From assembly GCA_947258875.1 (NCBI GenBank), contig CAMYKB010000001.1, positions 56,037-120,036 of the forward strand: a stretch of DNA of 64,000 nt, given 5' to 3'. The notes under the pieces are model-generated. The model ran no database searches, was not told the DNA's origin, and was given only the letters and a program-made list of their open reading frames with translations. The DNA is from an uncultured Gammaproteobacteria bacterium (lineage in GTDB: Bacteria; Pseudomonadota; Gammaproteobacteria; CAMYKB01). Position 1 is the stretch's first letter; every line of letters starts with the position of its first letter. Both the position numbers and the translations under genes were made by a program. Positions 42,850 to 50,538 of this stretch are shown here, piece after piece.

Positions 42850-43599
42850 CTAACCCCACTCCATGGTTTCAAGAAACGCACGCAGCTTCCCCGCGGTCTT
42901 GAATTTTTTCAGGATCAGGCTGGGTTTCAAACCACAGCATATTGCCTTGACTTCGTGCGGTTGTTTTGCGTAATGGGCGCGGCCGCCCAGTGACTCATGA
43001 AAGATACGCACCAGATCGAGCACATCGTCCTGCACATTCCTGGCACTGGGCGCACCCCAGTGAAACATATCCAGTAGTTTTAATTCAAAGCCCAACCCCA
43101 CCCGTTGCACGATCACATTATCGCTGTGCAGGTCACCGTGATAATCGCCTTGCGCATGAATACATTCGATACCTTTAGCCAGTGCATGTAACAGGTGCAT
43201 TGCCATAAATGGCTGCAAACGCTTGCCGGGTTGGCGTTTGATAAAATCACTCAATAGATCACCCGCAACGAATTCCGAAATCAGCGCACTGACTTCGATA
43301 CCGTCGAACAACATGATTTCGCGAGTGTGGTACTGGATCACGATCGGACACAGTCTCAGCTTATGCAACTTTTTTGCGTATATTTTAGAAGCCTTATCAC
43401 GCTCATTGCGGTGCGGATAAAACAGCTTGGCCGTGCGCTCGATACCCGTAGTCTGCTCGCTGATGAGGTACACTTCGCCTTCCCAGCCTCCCCCCAGGGT
43501 ATCGATTACCTCATACTTACCGGCGATGATAGTGCCCGGCTTTAGATTGAAGGATTCGATCGTAGTACGACGATGCTTTTTCAGCTTGGTGACGCGCAT
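42850..43599 (-). CDS. small serine/threonine protein kinase
   Basis: A 249-residue cytoplasmic eukaryotic-like kinase without a sensor domain. The Gly-rich loop is LGGGWEGEVYLI (about 35-46) and the ATP-binding Lys is in RTAKLFYP. The catalytic loop is YHGDLHSDNVIV (about 153-164; HxD with Gly in place of Arg). The metal-binding segment reads LLDMFHWG, where DFG has become DMF. The missing HRD Arg suggests it does not need activation-loop phosphorylation. It overlaps the PP2C gene by its 3' end, giving a kinase-phosphatase pair. Confidence 0.82.
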   Translation of the reverse strand: MRVTKLKKHRRTTIESFNLKPGTIIAGKYEVIDTLGGGWEGEVYLISEQTTGIERTAKLFYPHRNERDKASKIYAKKLHKLRLCPIVIQYHTREIMLFDGIEVSALISEFVAGDLLSDFIKRQPGKRLQPFMAMHLLHALAKGIECIHAQGDYHGDLHSDNVIVQRVGLGFELKLLDMFHWGAPSARNVQDDVLDLVRIFHESLGGRAHYAKQPHEVKAICCGLKPSLILKKFKTAGKLRAFLETMEWG

Positions 43600-43623
43600 G
43601 ACTTATAATTGTTATCGCTGGCC

Positions 43624-43944
43624 CTAGTCTACTATAACCGTACCTGTTGGCAGGTCCAGGTGTATATGCTCGACCCTGCGCCCCAGCATGCTTATACGGC
43701 CCTGGTAACGATCTTGCCCGTTAATACTGAAATCATAGCGGTAGTGCCGCCGCAACTGCATGCGCCCCGTTGCCATGCGTGCAATGGTGATGCGCGCCAG
43801 ACGCACCGTCTGGTCCAGCAATTGCACATCCACCTCCTTGCAGGCCCGCTGGCAACGCGCAATAGCCAGTTCACGCGCACTCACGCTGTCTGACCAGAAC
43901 CAGACTAGTGCCGCGATCACGATTAAATACAGGATGGAACTCAT
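43624..43944 (-). CDS. DUF3301 single-pass membrane protein
   Basis: A 106-residue protein beginning at the ATG at 43944; the longer open frame reaches back into a terminator. One N-terminal transmembrane helix (ILYLIVIAALVWFWS) is followed by a basic soluble domain (RCQRACKEVDVQLLDQTVRL, ending RRVEHIHLDLPT), the DUF3301 plan. Function is unknown. It is 24 bases upstream of the kinase gene on the same strand and 95 bases downstream of the end of the candidate small RNA. Confidence 0.8.
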   Translation of the reverse strand: MSSILYLIVIAALVWFWSDSVSARELAIARCQRACKEVDVQLLDQTVRLARITIARMATGRMQLRRHYRYDFSINGQDRYQGRISMLGRRVEHIHLDLPTGTVIVD

Positions 43945-44039
43945 AGTGGCAGGCAGTGTAGCGCCCTGCGAGTGCTGCGGGTAGTAAGCTGGCAGGATTT
44001 GTTGCAGGATGAACAGGTGGTATGGCAAAAACAAGACAA

Positions 44040-44226
44040 AAAAATGCGGGCCATCCATGACCCGCGCAGAATTGAGTATGTGAGCGTCATTCCATTACTT
44101 AAGACAGACTCCGGAAACTAGCGCCAACCCACTCCCGGAGAACTCACACATTTTTACCTTAACCCAGTGCTTCCCTGCACCGTCCGAAGCCCCAAACTTC
44201 GAATCAGGAGTTTCCCATGATCTCGG
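44040..44226 (-). ncRNA. candidate sigma-54-dependent small RNA with GGA hairpins
   Basis: No protein frame is supported here, but the minus strand forms a complete transcription unit of about 187 bases. A consensus sigma-54 promoter is at 44237-44253, with +1 expected near 44226. The unit ends in an intrinsic terminator at 44041-44065 (stem GCGGGTCA/TGGCCCGC, loop TGGA, then ATTTTTTT). The RNA would hold seven GGA motifs. One is in the loop of GTGC-AGGGAA-GCAC (44167-44180) and one in the terminator loop. Another hairpin is CGAAG/CTTCG (44185-44201). Many GGA loops are the mark of CsrB/RsmY/RsmZ RNAs that sequester CsrA/RsmA. It matches no family I know by sequence. Confidence 0.6.
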
Positions 44227-44236
44227 GTTTCTAAAG

Positions 44237-44253
44237 TGCAATCACTGTGCCAA
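44237..44253 (-). promoter_or_regulatory. sigma-54 promoter of the candidate small RNA
   Basis: On the minus strand TTGGCACAGTGATTGCA matches the sigma-54 consensus (TTGGCAC-N5-TTGCA) with both the -24 GG and -12 GC elements intact. Upstream, the word [TA]GACAAT occurs three times on the plus strand, at 44298, 44348 and 44373 (spacings 50 and 25). These could be sites for an enhancer-binding activator. Confidence 0.65.
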
Positions 44254-44410
44254 CACCTGGTGGGACACCGCTAAACAGCTATAACTAATTGATTAATAGA
44301 CAATTAACTCATACGACGCGCCTAACACACAATATCGCTGAGCTAACTGACAATCGAATTTTTTGCACTTTTTGACAATTATGGTCACCGCAGGCCTCTT
44401 GCTTAGCCAC

Positions 44411-44445
44411 AAAAAAACCCCTGGCCAACCAAGTCAGGGGTTTTC
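44411..44445 (-). terminator. intrinsic terminator of adk
   Basis: On the minus strand AAAACCCCTG/CAGGGGTTTT forms a 10-base stem, continuing into TTTTTTTGTGG. It lies 31 bases after the adk stop codon and isolates the small-RNA unit from adk. Confidence 0.85.
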
Positions 44446-44476
44446 AAAAACAGCAGCGTGGAGTGGCGCAGCTAAA

Positions 44477-45184
<708 letters not shown>

Positions 45185-45333
45185 CTACACGCCCAATGCT
45201 GCCTGTTAATCGCTTGATACACATCATTTATAAGGGAGGTCATGTTACCCTCCATAAGCACACATGAAATCACCGGCAAATTAAGGTATTCTGCGCATCC
45301 CTGGCAACACGGCGAGCAACCCGCTTACCCAAA

Positions 45334-45693
45334 ATGACATCGATTCCCGACCTCACCGAGAGCGAACAACACATCGTTCAGACCACTGCTGATGAACGCT
45401 GGGGCAAAGGCGTTGCCGGGCTGCAGCTAGCCGATGTCGAAATACAACTCAACCATGATAGCGAAGCACTGACCGCCTGTCCGGCCCTGTTCTGGGTGGT
45501 CAATGACTGCAGCTTCGTCATTATCAAAACCGGGGAGCAAGGCTTCCGCTGCAACTTCTTTTATAAGAACGATCTGGAACAAATGAGTACCGGCGTTGAG
45601 AAATACGACAACATCGGTGACTGCGTAATCGAACTGCTACGTGTACAAGCCGATTACGACAGCCTGCGCAGCGGCGCCTTCCCTGGCAAATAA
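45334..45693 (+). CDS. small conserved-looking protein upstream of pfp
   Basis: A 119-residue soluble protein with three to four cysteines. It starts IPDLTESEQHIVQTTADERW and contains CPALFWVVNDCSFVIIKTGE and FRCNFFYKNDLEQM. No signal peptide. I do not recognise the family. It is 53 bases before pfp on the same strand and could be in its operon; whether it affects the phosphofructokinase is unknown. Confidence 0.65.
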   Translation: MTSIPDLTESEQHIVQTTADERWGKGVAGLQLADVEIQLNHDSEALTACPALFWVVNDCSFVIIKTGEQGFRCNFFYKNDLEQMSTGVEKYDNIGDCVIELLRVQADYDSLRSGAFPGK

Positions 45694-45746
45694 TTTCATA
45701 TTCTCACCTTTTTATATTCAACAACTACGATTGACAGGTATATCCC

Positions 45747-47075
45747 ATGGCAAAAAAAGCAGCTAAGAAGACAGTAAAGAAAAAGACCACGCGCAAGACC
45801 ACAGCTAAAAAAGCAGAAGTCAAAAACGCGTTTTACGCGCAATCCGGCGGTGTCACCGCCGTCATCAATGCCTCGGCTTGTGGCGTAATCGAAACCGCGC
45901 GCAAGAACAAGGGCAAGATCGGCAAGGTCTATGCCGGTCGTAACGGTATTATTGGGGCACTCACTGAAGACCTGATCGACACCAGCAAGGAAAGCGCTGC
46001 TGCGATCCGCGCCCTGCGCCACACCCCTTCCGGTGCCTTTGGCTCCTGTCGCTATAAATTGAAAAGCCTGGAAGAAAACCGCCGCGAATACGAACGCCTG
46101 ATCGAAGTCTTTGAGGCCCACAACATCGGTTACTTCTTCTATAACGGCGGTGGCGATTCTGCCGACACCTGCCACAAGATCTCGCAGCTCTCCAAGTCCA
46201 TGAATTACCCGATCCAGGCGATCCACGTACCCAAAACCGTGGACAACGATCTACCGATCACCGACAACTGCCCCGGCTTTGGTTCGGTTGCCAAATACAT
46301 CGCGGTCTCCACCCGTGAAGCCAGCTTCGACGTGGCCTCCATGGCCAAGACCTCAACCAAGGTATTCGTGCTGGAAGTGATGGGCCGCCATGCCGGCTGG
46401 ATTGCCGCTGCCGGTGCATTGGCTTCCGACAAGGACACTGAAATTCCGGTCGTCATCCTGTTCCCGGAAGTGCCTTTCGACCAGGCGAAATTCCTCAAGC
46501 GCGTTGATGATCTGGTGAAGAAACACGGCTACTGCTCAGTAGTGGTTTCCGAAGGTGTGAAAGGCCCGGACGGCAAGTTCCTCTCCGACCAGGGCCTGGT
46601 CGACGCCTTCGGCCATGCACAACTCGGTGGTGCCGCACCGGTGGTCGCCAATATGATCAAAGACGGCCTGGGTCTTAAATACCACTGGGGTGTTGCCGAC
46701 TACCTGCAACGCGCTGCGCGTCACATCGCCTCCAAGACCGATGTCGATCAAGCCTACGCCATGGGCAAGGCCGCGGTACAGTTCGCACTCAAGGGCGAGA
46801 ACGCCATCATGCCTACCATCGTGCGTAAATCCAACAAGCCGTACAAATGGGCTGTGGGTAAAGCACCGCTGAGCAAGGTCGCCAACGTCGAAAAGATGAT
46901 GCCCAAGAACTACATCAGCAAGGACGGCTTCGGCATCACCACCGCCTGCCGCAATTATTTAACGCCGCTGATCAAGGGCGAAGACTATCCTCCCTATAAG
47001 GATGGCATGCCCAAGTACGTGCGCTTGAAAAATGTCGCCGTGCCGAAAAAACTCAAAAACAAGTTTGAACTCTAA
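45747..47075 (+). CDS. pfp: pyrophosphate-dependent 6-phosphofructokinase
   Basis: A 442-residue PPi-PFK that reversibly phosphorylates fructose 6-phosphate using pyrophosphate. The key FYNGGGDSADTCHKIS carries the GGDS form of the PPi enzymes rather than GGDGT of ATP enzymes. PKTVDNDLPITDNCPGFGS and EVMGRHAGWIAAA are the substrate-binding parts. The N-terminus has an unusual 25-residue Lys/Ala/Thr-rich tail (AKKAAKKTVKKKTTRKTTAK), histone-H1-like, before the enzyme proper. In autotrophic sulfur oxidisers PPi-PFK works with the Calvin cycle and with the PPi made by ATP sulfurylase pathways. A 65-residue gene follows in the same operon. Confidence 0.92.
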   Translation: MAKKAAKKTVKKKTTRKTTAKKAEVKNAFYAQSGGVTAVINASACGVIETARKNKGKIGKVYAGRNGIIGALTEDLIDTSKESAAAIRALRHTPSGAFGSCRYKLKSLEENRREYERLIEVFEAHNIGYFFYNGGGDSADTCHKISQLSKSMNYPIQAIHVPKTVDNDLPITDNCPGFGSVAKYIAVSTREASFDVASMAKTSTKVFVLEVMGRHAGWIAAAGALASDKDTEIPVVILFPEVPFDQAKFLKRVDDLVKKHGYCSVVVSEGVKGPDGKFLSDQGLVDAFGHAQLGGAAPVVANMIKDGLGLKYHWGVADYLQRAARHIASKTDVDQAYAMGKAAVQFALKGENAIMPTIVRKSNKPYKWAVGKAPLSKVANVEKMMPKNYISKDGFGITTACRNYLTPLIKGEDYPPYKDGMPKYVRLKNVAVPKKLKNKFEL

Positions 47076-47098
47076 ACACTTGCCAGGGACATAACGGC

Positions 47099-47296
47099 AT
47101 GACGCTGGACAAAGCACGCGAATTACTCGAAAAACAGGCCCAGGTTGCAGGTGGCTACACCCGCAACGGCGCGCGCCTTATTCTTGCAGAAGTCCTAAAG
47201 GAACACGGCCAGAGTGCTGTGGATAGCCTGATCAGGGAATTGAATCTGGAAGAAACATTTGGGTTTAAGGAAGGCACAGTGTTTAAGGGTTTTTAG
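47099..47296 (+). CDS. small helical protein after pfp
   Basis: A 65-residue, mostly helical protein: LDKARELLEKQAQVAGGYTR, then ARLILAEVLKEHGQSAVDSL and a C-terminal EETFGFKEGTVFKGF. No cysteines, no signal. It lies 23 bases behind pfp and before a strong terminator, so it is the last gene of the pfp operon. I do not recognise a family; its size and position suggest a helper or an unrelated small stress protein. Confidence 0.7.
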   Translation: MTLDKARELLEKQAQVAGGYTRNGARLILAEVLKEHGQSAVDSLIRELNLEETFGFKEGTVFKGF

Positions 47297-47324
47297 TCTG
47301 CACCCTATAACAACATTTTATTGG

Positions 47325-47349
47325 AAGGCCCGCTATGCGGGCCTTTTTT
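47325..47349 (+). terminator. intrinsic terminator of the pfp operon
   Basis: A perfect stem AAGGCCCGC/GCGGGCCTT with loop TAT is followed by TTTTA. It lies 28 bases after the preceding stop codon. Confidence 0.9.
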
Positions 47350-47365
47350 ATCTCCAACCCTGCTT

Positions 47366-47387
47366 GTCGTTCCCGCGCAGGCGGGAA
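47366..47387 (-). repeat. short palindromic intergenic repeat, second copy
   Basis: GTCGTTCCCGCGCAGGCGGGAA is the inverse of the same short palindrome seen at 40235-40261. The 47390-47480 stretch after it contains GTAAAGGGGTCA-like and GAGCCCTTTAAC words that look like further repeat debris. Confidence 0.55.
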
Positions 47388-47514
47388 CCGAGTAGAAAAC
47401 AGAGCGTAGGTAAAGGGGTCACGAGAGGTAAAGGAGTAAGATCAGAGCCCTTTAACAATAAGCCTGCCAGGTGGTAACTACGGTCTGACTCGAATTAATC
47501 ATCAATAACAACGT

Positions 47515-47547
47515 ACCAGGCCGCGTAGATACCCTACGCGGCCTGGT
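47515..47547. terminator. perfect 14-base hairpin, terminator of the dsrC-like gene
   Basis: The arms ACCAGGCCGCGTAG and CTACGCGGCCTGGT are perfect complements with a 5-base loop. The hairpin lies 23 bases past the stop codon of the minus-strand DsrC-like gene. T runs are short on both sides, so strength is uncertain. Confidence 0.65.
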
Positions 47548-47570
47548 TTCGTTGAAATATAAAATCGGAA

Positions 47571-47909
47571 TTAACTGCAGCCTTTAGGCCGTGGCAATCC
47601 TGCGATTTTATTCGCACACTTGATCAGGCCGGTAGGGAATAAAGAGTAAATGTATTTCTGGTCGCTGCGGTCCTTGCCGTATTTCTTTTTCATGATTTTG
47701 GAAAACGCGCGTGGCTCACAGACGACGCCGTTGTCCTTAAAGTAATCACGCGCCTCATTGATGATGTCCCAGTGTTCCTCAGTGAGGCTCTCAATCTTCT
47801 CGTTTTTAGCGATCTCGACAGCGAGGTCTTCGTTCCACTCATCCAGGTTTTCCAGCCAACCTGCTTCACTCAACTGCACCACTTGCCCGTTCACTTCTGC
47901 TTGCATCAT
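47571..47909 (-). CDS. DsrC/TusE-family sulfur carrier-like protein with shifted cysteine
   Basis: A 112-residue protein of the DsrC/TusE/TusE-like family, small proteins that carry sulfur on C-terminal cysteines in dissimilatory sulfur metabolism or tRNA thiolation. Family features are GWLENLDEWNEDLA, ESLTEEHWDIINEARDYFKD and YIYSLFPTG. The C-terminal arm reads CANKIAGLPRPKGCS. Cys111 is the conserved penultimate CysA. The position of the second DsrC cysteine, 11 residues before, is Asn100; a Cys sits two residues earlier (Cys98). It is therefore neither a textbook DsrC nor a single-Cys TusE. Two ATGs in a row precede the protein, and the second (47906) has the better spacing from GAGG. Confidence 0.82.
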   Translation of the reverse strand: MMQAEVNGQVVQLSEAGWLENLDEWNEDLAVEIAKNEKIESLTEEHWDIINEARDYFKDNGVVCEPRAFSKIMKKKYGKDRSDQKYIYSLFPTGLIKCANKIAGLPRPKGCS

Positions 47910-47990
47910 TCCGCCTCAATCAATAACTTAGTAAATTAGTCGGGTATTATATCCGAGCGACCTCTTGACAGCAATGGCCCGGTATATTAA

Positions 47991-48018
47991 TTTCTGTAGT
48001 TACAGAAATAACTGAAAT
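47991..48018 (+). promoter_or_regulatory. operator of the GbsR-type regulator, site 1
   Basis: TTTCTGT, four bases (AGTT), then ACAGAAATAACTGAAAT. The first part is an inverted repeat TTTCTGT/ACAGAAA. The same sequence, differing only in the four central bases, recurs at 48601-48628. It lies 13 bases before the regulator's start, an autoregulatory position. Confidence 0.75.
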
Positions 48019-48031
48019 CTATATTAGACAT

Positions 48032-48583
48032 ATGAAACTCACACCCTTACAGCAACGCTTTGTGCTTCATTGGGGCGAAATGGGCAGCCGATGGGGGGTC
48101 AACCGCACCATCGGGCAGATCCACGCGTTGCTGTTTCTAAGCGATAAGCCTTTGAATGCCGAGGAAATCACAGAAGCGCTTTCTGTGGCACGCTCGAATG
48201 TCAGCACCAGTTTGAAGGAGCTCCAGTCCTTTGACCTGGTGCGTGTGGTACACGTAATGGGAGATCGCCGCGACCACTTTGAGGCGGAGCAGGATACCTG
48301 GGAAATCTTCAAACGCGTGGTGGCGGAGCGTCGCCGCCGCGAGATTGACCCCACCCTATCAATGCTGCGTAACGCCTTGCTTGAAACCGCCGAGACCTCT
48401 GAAGACACGAAGACCCAGACAAAATTGCGCGAGCTTCATGACTTCCTTGATGATGGCACACGTTGGCTGGATGAGGTCGAGCGCCTCTCGCCTGAAACAC
48501 TGATGAAGATCATGAAAATGGGTTCCCGTATCCAAAATGTGATTCGTGGCGGTAAAACCGACAGCAATAAGAAAACCGCTTAA
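48032..48583 (+). CDS. GbsR/MarR-family transcriptional regulator
   Basis: A 183-residue winged-helix repressor of the GbsR type. The DNA-binding region (about 20-90) contains GMNRTIGQIHALLFLS-like GVNRTIGQIHALLFLSDKPL, LNAEEITEALSVARSNVSTS as the helix-turn-helix, and the wing VRVVHVMGDRRDHFEAEQD. A long C-terminal helical dimerisation part follows (TKLRELHDFLDDGTRWLDEV). Two near-identical operators, one before this gene and one between it and the next operon, point to control of itself and of the genes to 51222. The ligand is unknown; in Bacillus GbsR senses choline, but family members differ. Confidence 0.88.
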   Translation: MKLTPLQQRFVLHWGEMGSRWGVNRTIGQIHALLFLSDKPLNAEEITEALSVARSNVSTSLKELQSFDLVRVVHVMGDRRDHFEAEQDTWEIFKRVVAERRRREIDPTLSMLRNALLETAETSEDTKTQTKLRELHDFLDDGTRWLDEVERLSPETLMKIMKMGSRIQNVIRGGKTDSNKKTA

Positions 48584-48600
48584 AAAAATTTAACCGGTTA

Positions 48601-48628
48601 TTTCTGTTTTGACAGAAATAACTGAAAT
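48601..48628 (+). promoter_or_regulatory. operator of the GbsR-type regulator, site 2
   Basis: TTTCTGT, four bases (TTTG), then ACAGAAATAACTGAAAT: identical to site 1 outside the central four bases. It lies 18 bases before the DCC-family gene and its ribosome-binding site AACAGGAGA. Confidence 0.75.
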
Positions 48629-48646
48629 AGAAACAGGAGAACCGTA

Positions 48647-49090
48647 ATGCACAACAACGACCGATTAGCCGAGCAATCACTCGTGTTCTATGACAAGGCC
48701 TGCCTTGTTTGCCGCGAGGAAATGCTACGGCTGAAAACTCGGGACAAGGCAAATCGCATGCAACTGATCGATATAAGCGACACGGCGTTTGATGCAAGTG
48801 CATGGGGATTAAAGCAAGCCGCAGTGGAAGCAGCAATGCATGCACGAACTCCGGATGGCCGATGGCTCATCGGCATGCCCGCAATTCGTCACGCGTATAG
48901 TCTGGCCGGTTTAGGCTGGGTGATGGCAGCCAGCGGCTGGCCCGTTATTGATCGTGTTGCCGACAAACTCTACCTGCGCTTTGCTGCAAACCGTCATGCC
49001 ATCTCCCGCGGGTTTGCTGCGTTCGTACCAGCCACAGGGTGCCGCGATGGACAATGCAATGTTACGGACCATGAAATAAAGAAGGGATAA
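48647..49090 (+). CDS. DCC-family (DUF393) thiol-disulfide protein
   Basis: A 147-residue protein of the DUF393 family, predicted thioredoxin-like. The motif VFYDKACLVCREEM (about 11-24) holds the DxxCxxC signature that names the family, followed by LIDISDTAFD. RTPDGRWLIGMPAIRHAYSL is the typical middle part, and a C-terminal CRDGQC lies near residue 136. First gene of a three-gene unit behind the regulator's second operator, with AGGAGA before its ATG. The redox substrate is unknown. Confidence 0.85.
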   Translation: MHNNDRLAEQSLVFYDKACLVCREEMLRLKTRDKANRMQLIDISDTAFDASAWGLKQAAVEAAMHARTPDGRWLIGMPAIRHAYSLAGLGWVMAASGWPVIDRVADKLYLRFAANRHAISRGFAAFVPATGCRDGQCNVTDHEIKKG

Positions 49091-49096
49091 CACGTG

Positions 49097-50524
49097 ATGA
49101 GCGATTTATTTCTCAACCTGCTGATTGCCCAGGCGTTGATGGGCGCATTCGATACGATTTATCACCACGAACTGAAAGTCGCACTCCCACGTTGCATCAA
49201 CGCAAGCCAGGAACTTGCTATCCACGCCGTGCGCGCCCTGCTCTATGCGGTGCTGTTCGCTGGCCTGGCCTGGTTTGAGTGGGGCGGGTTATGGGTCGTC
49301 GCGTTGGCGAGTATCGTTGTTGTGGAAGTCGTCTTAACGCTTTGGGATTTTGTGCTTGAAGACACAACGCGACTGCTACCCAAAACAGAACGCATCACGC
49401 ACACAATACTTGCAATAAACGGCGGCGCTGTATTCCTGTTACTCGCCTTGATGTTGCCAGGATGGTTCGAGCGACCCACAGCATTTTATGCAATGGATTA
49501 CGGCTGGCGCTCGTGGTTTCTCAGTGTTGCTGCGGTGGGCGTTGCATTGTCAGGTATAAGAGATGCGCTGGCTGCCTGGAGTGTACAACGCCTGAATCTG
49601 GATCTTGATCTGGACCTTGGGCAACCGCATTGCCGCTTGTTGATATCCGGCGGCACCGGCTTCATCGGCAGCGCACTCTGTCACGAGCTACTGCGCAAAG
49701 GTCATAACGTAACATTAATTACCCGGCGACCTGTTGCCGCCGCGATTCAATTTGATGGGAAACTGCGCGCCCTGAGGAGCGTCACAGAGCTATCGGCTTA
49801 CGAACACTTCGACGCCGTCATTAACCTCGCCGGCGCCCCTGTGGTGGGTCCACTGTGGACGAAGGCACGTAAAAAAATACTGCTCTCCAGCCGCCTGGAT
49901 ACCACTCAGGATCTACTGGATTTCGTGAAACAGGCACATACCCGCCCCGGTGTGTGGATCCAGGCGTCGGCGATTGGTTATTACGGCACACAGGCGCATA
50001 CCGCTCTCCACGAGCAATCGCCGGGTGGCGACGGCTTCGCTGCAGATTTATGTAAACGCTGGGAAGGCCTGACCGATGAACTGGATGCATATTCTGTTCG
50101 CTGTGTGACATTACGTATGGGCATGGTATTCGGTCGCAGCGGTGGCTCACTGCCGCCGATGTTGTTGTCCTACCGCTTTGGCGCCGGGGCCGTGCTGGGA
50201 AATGGTAAACAGCATCTTGGATGGATACATATCGAAGACCTGCTGCGCCTGATTGCACAGTCTGTCACCGACCAATCACTGCATGGCGTACTCAATGCGG
50301 TAGCACCAGATAGCCCCACACATGCTGAATTCGCGCATCTGGCCGGACGGCTGTTGCAACGCCCCGTCTTACTACGCATACCGGCAAGCCTGCTGCGCAG
50401 ACTGCTCGGTGAAATGGCTTCGTTGTTCGTCGACGGGCCACACATCGTCCCGCGACGTTTGCAACACATGCAGTTTGAATATCGCTTTCCTGACTTACGT
50501 GTCGCGCTAATGGATTTGACATAA
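49097..50524 (+). CDS. membrane DoxX-like/TIGR01777 NAD-epimerase fusion
   Basis: A 475-residue fusion. Residues 1-160 hold four transmembrane helices of a DoxX-like module (GAFDTIYHHELKVALP before the first loop, FFAGLAWFEW-like VLFAGLAWFEWGGLW). Residues about 173-475 are a TIGR01777/YfcH-type NAD-dependent epimerase with the nucleotide motif ISGGTGFIGSALCHELL. AVINLAGAPVVGPLW, IQASAIGYYGT and a DUF1731-like C-terminus (LHGVLNAVAPDSPTHAEFA) complete it. A GTG one codon upstream is an alternative start. The sugar-nucleotide or lipid substrate is unknown. It sits between DCC and DUF4166 genes, and this combination looks like a conserved functional unit. Confidence 0.88.
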   Translation: MSDLFLNLLIAQALMGAFDTIYHHELKVALPRCINASQELAIHAVRALLYAVLFAGLAWFEWGGLWVVALASIVVVEVVLTLWDFVLEDTTRLLPKTERITHTILAINGGAVFLLLALMLPGWFERPTAFYAMDYGWRSWFLSVAAVGVALSGIRDALAAWSVQRLNLDLDLDLGQPHCRLLISGGTGFIGSALCHELLRKGHNVTLITRRPVAAAIQFDGKLRALRSVTELSAYEHFDAVINLAGAPVVGPLWTKARKKILLSSRLDTTQDLLDFVKQAHTRPGVWIQASAIGYYGTQAHTALHEQSPGGDGFAADLCKRWEGLTDELDAYSVRCVTLRMGMVFGRSGGSLPPMLLSYRFGAGAVLGNGKQHLGWIHIEDLLRLIAQSVTDQSLHGVLNAVAPDSPTHAEFAHLAGRLLQRPVLLRIPASLLRRLLGEMASLFVDGPHIVPRRLQHMQFEYRFPDLRVALMDLT

Positions 50525-50538
50525 GGAGTGATTAACCC

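Noticed and set aside
44059..44400. A GEMM-type c-di-GMP riboswitch in the adk downstream spacer
   Set aside because: The conserved receptor words were not found on either strand; the terminator and sigma-54 promoter point to an independent minus-strand RNA instead.
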